A stretch of DNA of 7,699 nucleotides from Alphaproteobacteria bacterium (lineage in GTDB: Bacteria > Pseudomonadota > Alphaproteobacteria > UBA11222): the NCBI GenBank assembly GCA_003454415.1, contig DMKG01000253.1, forward strand, positions 1 through 7,699. Reading direction: 5' to 3'. The notes below the pieces were generated by a model that ran no database searches, was not told the DNA's origin, and saw only the letters and a list, made by a program, of their open reading frames with translations. Position 1 is the stretch's first letter. Each line of letters starts with the position of its first letter. The position numbers and the translations under genes are program-made. Below, in pieces: positions 4,390 to 7,699 of the stretch.

Positions 4390-6851
4390 AATAATTTCAG
4401 CAGGCGCTCAATATAGTTTAACTCCTCCGCCGGCCGCTGGCGCTGACTCGCGCGCTGTTCAAGTTCACGCCGGATATGCAGCGCGCGCTCAACATCAAAT
4501 TGTTCCGGTATGGCGGCGGCGCCATTCGGATCATTTCCCAGGCCGCGGCCCAACGGGTCCTTTTGTGACGGGGCCGCGCCTCTCCCGTCGTCACGTCCCG
4601 CCTCACTTTGCGCATTCTCCTCCCGCAGCATTCGTGCGAGCGCGCCCGCACCGGCGCGCAACTGATCGATCGACTGGCTTTGCGGCTCCAGTGCGGAACT
4701 GGCGTCGCCTTTTTTCAGGGCGCCGGCCGCGTCCCGCATCGCCTGTTCCGCACGGCCCAGCGCTTGCGGGGATTCTCCTCCGGCGCCTTCATCCAGCCTG
4801 CGCATCGCCCCTTCCAGTTTGCCGCGCAAGGCTTCCTGCTCTTTGGCCAGATTGCCGGTTTTGCCGGAACCCTGCTGTTTTTGCCGGCCGGTCTCATCCT
4901 GCAACTGCTGTTGCCCGCGCAGGACCTCCGTCAAATCCCGTAACGCGTCGCCCATGGCTTTTTGCCGGGGGTTCTCCGCTCCGCTCATGTTTCCCACGCG
5001 CAGATTTTCAAGAATGTTCTGCAACTGGGCGAGAAGATCCTGCGCGGCCTCGCGTGCGCCGGATTTGTTTAACCGCTCGATCTGCCGCAGCATTTCCTCC
5101 AGGTCTTCCATGCGCAGGGTTTGAGCCTGTGATTGATCATCCTCCGGTTCCGGGAGCATTCCGCCATCCGCGGTATTCTGGTCCGCCTGGGAGGCGAGGG
5201 CGCTAAGATAATCCTGCAGCGCCTCGCGCAATTGCTGCATCAGCGCCGAGATTTCCTCATCGCTTGCGCCTCCCTTAAGGGCCTCACGCAGCGTGTTTTG
5301 CAATTCTCGCAGCGTATCGCCGGCAAGGGTCGCGCCACCATCTTCCTGACTCAGCGCCAGGGTCCACAGCAAATTGGCAATGGAATTCCGCGCCTGGGGG
5401 TTATCTTCAGCGTGGGACAGGCGGTGACGCGCCACCCGCATTCCAAGATAAAGCGGAAATTCCCTCGTGAATTGCTCCGGATACAGACTTAACGCGTCAA
5501 GCGCCTGAATTGTGCGTTTGTCTTCAGCCGGCTTCATCATGATTTTGCCGCGCAATTCTATCAAAGCCCGCGCCACCGGATGATTGAAAGGGCGCTGAGG
5601 CAGCACGATTTGCGCTGGCGCGCTAAATCCGGTCTGGCCCGCGCTGTCGGTTGCGGTCAACCTGACATTCACCTTTGATCCGGCCCAGGGATGCGCCGTT
5701 AAATCCACATAAGCCGTCTGACTGGCTTCCTTACCCCTTTCTGGCGGAGGGAGGGCGATATTCAGGGGCGCCGGCTGCGGCGCTGAAGTATCCCCAGCCA
5801 GCGTGATTTCGGCTTCGGTGGCGGCTAGCCCATAATCGTCCGCGGCGGCAAACCGGATATTCAACGCGTACTGCCTGGTGACGCCGATATCTTCTAGCAG
5901 ACTGACTACTGGAGGCTGATCGGGAATGATCTTGATGCGCCAGTCCCTGCCAGCGGCGCCAGTCTGACGGAAGCTCAAGACTTGATCATGGTCCAGCTTG
6001 ACGCTGAGCTGCTGATTGGCGCTGTCGATTTTCTGTAAGGGCAGGCGGCGCTTGCGCCAGGCGTCTGCGTCCATGATCAATTCAGCCGCAGGGCCGCCAT
6101 AAAGGCGGAGCGAAAGCTCGCTTCCCGCAGGGACGCGCACGGCTCCTCCATCAGAAGGGGCGGCGTCAGCCTGTTGCAGGGTCTGACCGGCCAGCAAGAT
6201 TGGCGGCGTCCCGGTATAGGCGGGCGGCGTGATCCAGGCCTCCAGCCGTGTGGCGTTGGGTGGCGCAAACGACAGGGGGGAAAAACCAGAAACTATGCGA
6301 CTAACGGCGTGCGGCCCTGCGGCATAGGCGCCAGAGACGAGCAGAACCCCGGTGATCAGCCGCAATCCGTAAATGTCTGCGCGTATCACTTCCGGTTGTG
6401 GCGGTTTCAGCCGCAAAGGGGGCAGATGACGGAGGATCCGCTCCCGATGCATCCGCCACAACATTCTGGCGCCCGGGTTTTGTGTTCCCAGTTCCTGCTG
6501 GTCTTCGAGGGCCAGAAGAGGATGATGCGCCAGTTGATTATCGCGTTCCAGGCGGGCCAGAATGGCTCGGCGGTCCGGATAACGCAGACGCCGGAATCCC
6601 TGCGCCGCAACTATCGAAACATACAGCAGAAGGGCGAAAAGACTGAGGGCGTGCGCCAGAACGGGCAGCACCCGCCAGACATCGAAAAGCGACAGCGAAA
6701 GGAACAGAGCAAGGGCGCTGGCGGGCCGCCAGGTTATGCGCCAGAGGCTTTCCCAGAACATGAGGACGCCTGTCACGGCGACGCGCCAGCGCAGGCCCGC
6801 TACGGGGGTGGGATCGCGCTTTCCGGCCACTGGTTCATCGCCCTGTGACAA
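4386..6851 (-). CDS. TIGR02302 family (DUF4175-like) large membrane protein, function unknown
   Basis: The 821-residue product matches the alphaproteobacterial TIGR02302 type by architecture and sequence character; its role is not established. Three hydrophobic helices lie near residues 43-60, 62-83 and 163-179. Between them is a LARLERDNQLAHHPLLALED block (98-117) typical of the family. An extracytoplasmic region of beta-rich, bacterial Ig-like character (about 200-420) follows, including LEAWITPPAYTG. The last 350 residues are mostly helical and rich in Gln, Glu, Ala and Leu (for example MEDLEEMLRQIERL), suggesting coiled coil, and the protein ends in LNYIERLLKLF. The best start is TTG at 6851, because GAGAGGAGAG (6861-6870) lies upstream and the previous gene ends 5 nt away; an internal ATG at residue 31 would be shorter. 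Probably co-transcribed with lysA. The stop codon shares CTAG with the convergent cpdR stop. Confidence 0.9.
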   Translation of the reverse strand: MSQGDEPVAGKRDPTPVAGLRWRVAVTGVLMFWESLWRITWRPASALALFLSLSLFDVWRVLPVLAHALSLFALLLYVSIVAAQGFRRLRYPDRRAILARLERDNQLAHHPLLALEDQQELGTQNPGARMLWRMHRERILRHLPPLRLKPPQPEVIRADIYGLRLITGVLLVSGAYAAGPHAVSRIVSGFSPLSFAPPNATRLEAWITPPAYTGTPPILLAGQTLQQADAAPSDGGAVRVPAGSELSLRLYGGPAAELIMDADAWRKRRLPLQKIDSANQQLSVKLDHDQVLSFRQTGAAGRDWRIKIIPDQPPVVSLLEDIGVTRQYALNIRFAAADDYGLAATEAEITLAGDTSAPQPAPLNIALPPPERGKEASQTAYVDLTAHPWAGSKVNVRLTATDSAGQTGFSAPAQIVLPQRPFNHPVARALIELRGKIMMKPAEDKRTIQALDALSLYPEQFTREFPLYLGMRVARHRLSHAEDNPQARNSIANLLWTLALSQEDGGATLAGDTLRELQNTLREALKGGASDEEISALMQQLREALQDYLSALASQADQNTADGGMLPEPEDDQSQAQTLRMEDLEEMLRQIERLNKSGAREAAQDLLAQLQNILENLRVGNMSGAENPRQKAMGDALRDLTEVLRGQQQLQDETGRQKQQGSGKTGNLAKEQEALRGKLEGAMRRLDEGAGGESPQALGRAEQAMRDAAGALKKGDASSALEPQSQSIDQLRAGAGALARMLREENAQSEAGRDDGRGAAPSQKDPLGRGLGNDPNGAAAIPEQFDVERALHIRRELEQRASQRQRPAEELNYIERLLKLF

Positions 6852-6856
6852 TATTT

Positions 6857-7699
6857 CTAACTCTCCTCTCTGGTTCCTCCCAGCCAGGGCGGCATGCGGT
6901 CCAGCCCAAGCAGTTGTTCATAGGTCTGGCGGGGCCGCACAACGGCAAACTCCGCGCCGCGCGCCAGCACTTCGGGGATCAGCAGCCGGGCGTTATAGGT
7001 TCCCGATTGCACCGCCCCATAGGCGCCTGCCGATAGTATCGCCAATAAATCCCCTTCGCCAAGGGGGGGCAGATCACGATTGCTGGCGAAACTGTCGCCG
7101 GTTTCACATACCGGCCCCACCACATCATAACGGAGGTGAGGGGTTCCGGGAACCGCCTCCCTGACCGGCCAGATTTCATGATAGGCGTCATAAAGAGTTG
7201 GCCGGATCAGATCATTCATGGCCGCATCCGCGATGGCGAACTGGCGGCTCTCCCCCTGCTTCACATAGAGCACGCGGGTGACCAGAACCCCGGCATTTCC
7301 CACGATCAGGCGTCCGGGTTCGAAAATCAGCTGGCAGCCGAGGCCCTTGAAGACCTCCGCCACCATTGCGGCGTAATCCGTAGGCAGGGGGGGATTGGCG
7401 TTGGAGCGTTCATAGGGAATCCCCAGCCCGCCGCCCAGATCGACCCGGGTAATCGCGTGGCCGTCGGCGCGCAGTTCTTCGACGATCTCCCGGATCCGCG
7501 TGAAAGCCGCCCTGAATGGCGCAAGTTCGGTCAGCTGGCTGCCGATATGCACGTCTATCCCGGTGATGCGCAGATGGGGTAAGCGCGCCGCCATGGCGTA
7601 GGCGTCCCGCGCGCGGGCAAAGGGAATGCCGAACTTGTTTTCGGATTTTCCGGTGGCGATCTTGGCGTGGGTTTTGGCGTCCACATCCGGGTTCACCCG
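6857..7699 (-). CDS. lysA: Diaminopimelate decarboxylase, C-terminal part
   Basis: Partial gene; the 5' end lies beyond the right edge. It decarboxylates meso-2,6-diaminopimelate to L-lysine, the last lysine-pathway step, in the cytoplasm with pyridoxal phosphate. The visible 280 residues hold the rest of the fold type III barrel and the C-terminal beta domain: RVNPDVDAKTHAKI at the edge, HIGSQL, the glycine-rich phosphate-binding DLGGGLGIPY, EPGR, then VCETGDSFA (the cysteine acts across the dimer interface), and AGAYGAVQSGTYNAR near the end. The PLP-binding lysine, expected near residue 60, and about 140 residues are missing because the window ends. The GTG at 7696 is the valine of RVNPD, not a start. 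It is upstream of, and 5 nt from, the TIGR02302 gene. The motif set distinguishes it from ornithine and arginine decarboxylases of the same fold. Confidence 0.96.
   Translation of the reverse strand, partial: RVNPDVDAKTHAKIATGKSENKFGIPFARARDAYAMAARLPHLRITGIDVHIGSQLTELAPFRAAFTRIREIVEELRADGHAITRVDLGGGLGIPYERSNANPPLPTDYAAMVAEVFKGLGCQLIFEPGRLIVGNAGVLVTRVLYVKQGESRQFAIADAAMNDLIRPTLYDAYHEIWPVREAVPGTPHLRYDVVGPVCETGDSFASNRDLPPLGEGDLLAILSAGAYGAVQSGTYNARLLIPEVLARGAEFAVVRPRQTYEQLLGLDRMPPWLGGTREES
6861..6870 (-). promoter_or_regulatory. Ribosome site supporting the TTG start of the TIGR02302 gene
   Basis: GAGAGGAGAG (core AGGAG at 6863-6867) lies inside the last codons of lysA, 9-11 nt before TTG 6851. 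It is the main reason to accept the rare start codon. Confidence 0.6.

Noticed and set aside
4565..5206. Open 213-codon plus-strand frame inside the TIGR02302 gene
   Set aside because: The translation is Arg/Pro/Ala-rich low complexity, typical of an antisense shadow of a GC-rich Gln/Ala-rich gene.
6174..6848. Open 224-codon plus-strand frame opposite the N-terminal TIGR02302 coding region
   Set aside because: No family resemblance, and the opposite frame is clearly coding with membrane helices.
7694..7696. GTG at the right edge as a lysA start
   Set aside because: It encodes the valine in the conserved RVNPD motif in the middle of the protein; the gene simply continues past the window.

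Overview
The window (about 7.7 kb, moderately GC-rich) looks like ordinary core chromosome of an alphaproteobacterium. The reasons are a CpdR-type single-domain response regulator with a CtrA-type box (TTAA-N7-TTAACC) and a GANTC site upstream, a TIGR02302-type giant membrane protein next to lysA, an MJ0042-type zinc-ribbon membrane protein divergent from ftsEX, and a probable class II (B12-dependent) ribonucleotide reductase. I cannot fix the genus from the sequence alone. I see no rRNA, tRNA, CRISPR array, insertion sequence or prophage signal.

Layout from left to right. (1) 1-480, minus: the first 160 codons of a class II ribonucleotide reductase (nrdJ type), whose 3' part lies beyond the left edge. 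(2) 481-635: a spacer with a possible hairpin after plsC and a candidate nrdJ promoter carrying a 12-bp palindrome. (3) 636-2930, minus: a tight ftsE-ftsX-plsC operon (1-nt overlap, then a 13-nt gap). (4) 2931-3191: a 261-nt divergent control region, the longest non-coding stretch, with a 14-bp perfect palindrome inside a wider 7-bp inverted repeat and an extended -10 promoter pointing right. (5) 3192-3893, plus: a zinc-ribbon/DUF3426-like membrane protein. (6) 3894-4017: a control region with the CtrA-type box. (7) 4018-4389, plus: the CpdR-like response regulator. (8) 4386-6851, minus: an 821-residue TIGR02302 (DUF4175-like) membrane protein of unknown function, whose stop codon shares the tetranucleotide CTAG with the cpdR stop. 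(9) 6857-7699, minus: the C-terminal two thirds of lysA, diaminopimelate decarboxylase, 5 nt upstream of the TIGR02302 gene.

The genes fall into themes of growth and division. FtsEX controls septal peptidoglycan hydrolysis, PlsC makes phosphatidic acid for membrane lipids, LysA ends the lysine pathway and consumes the meso-diaminopimelate also used in peptidoglycan, NrdJ supplies deoxyribonucleotides, and CpdR (with ClpXP and CtrA) times the cell cycle. I do not see a clearly new system. The least understood parts are the TIGR02302 protein, the zinc-ribbon membrane protein, and the two symmetric regulatory regions around 3051-3129 and 3921-3989.
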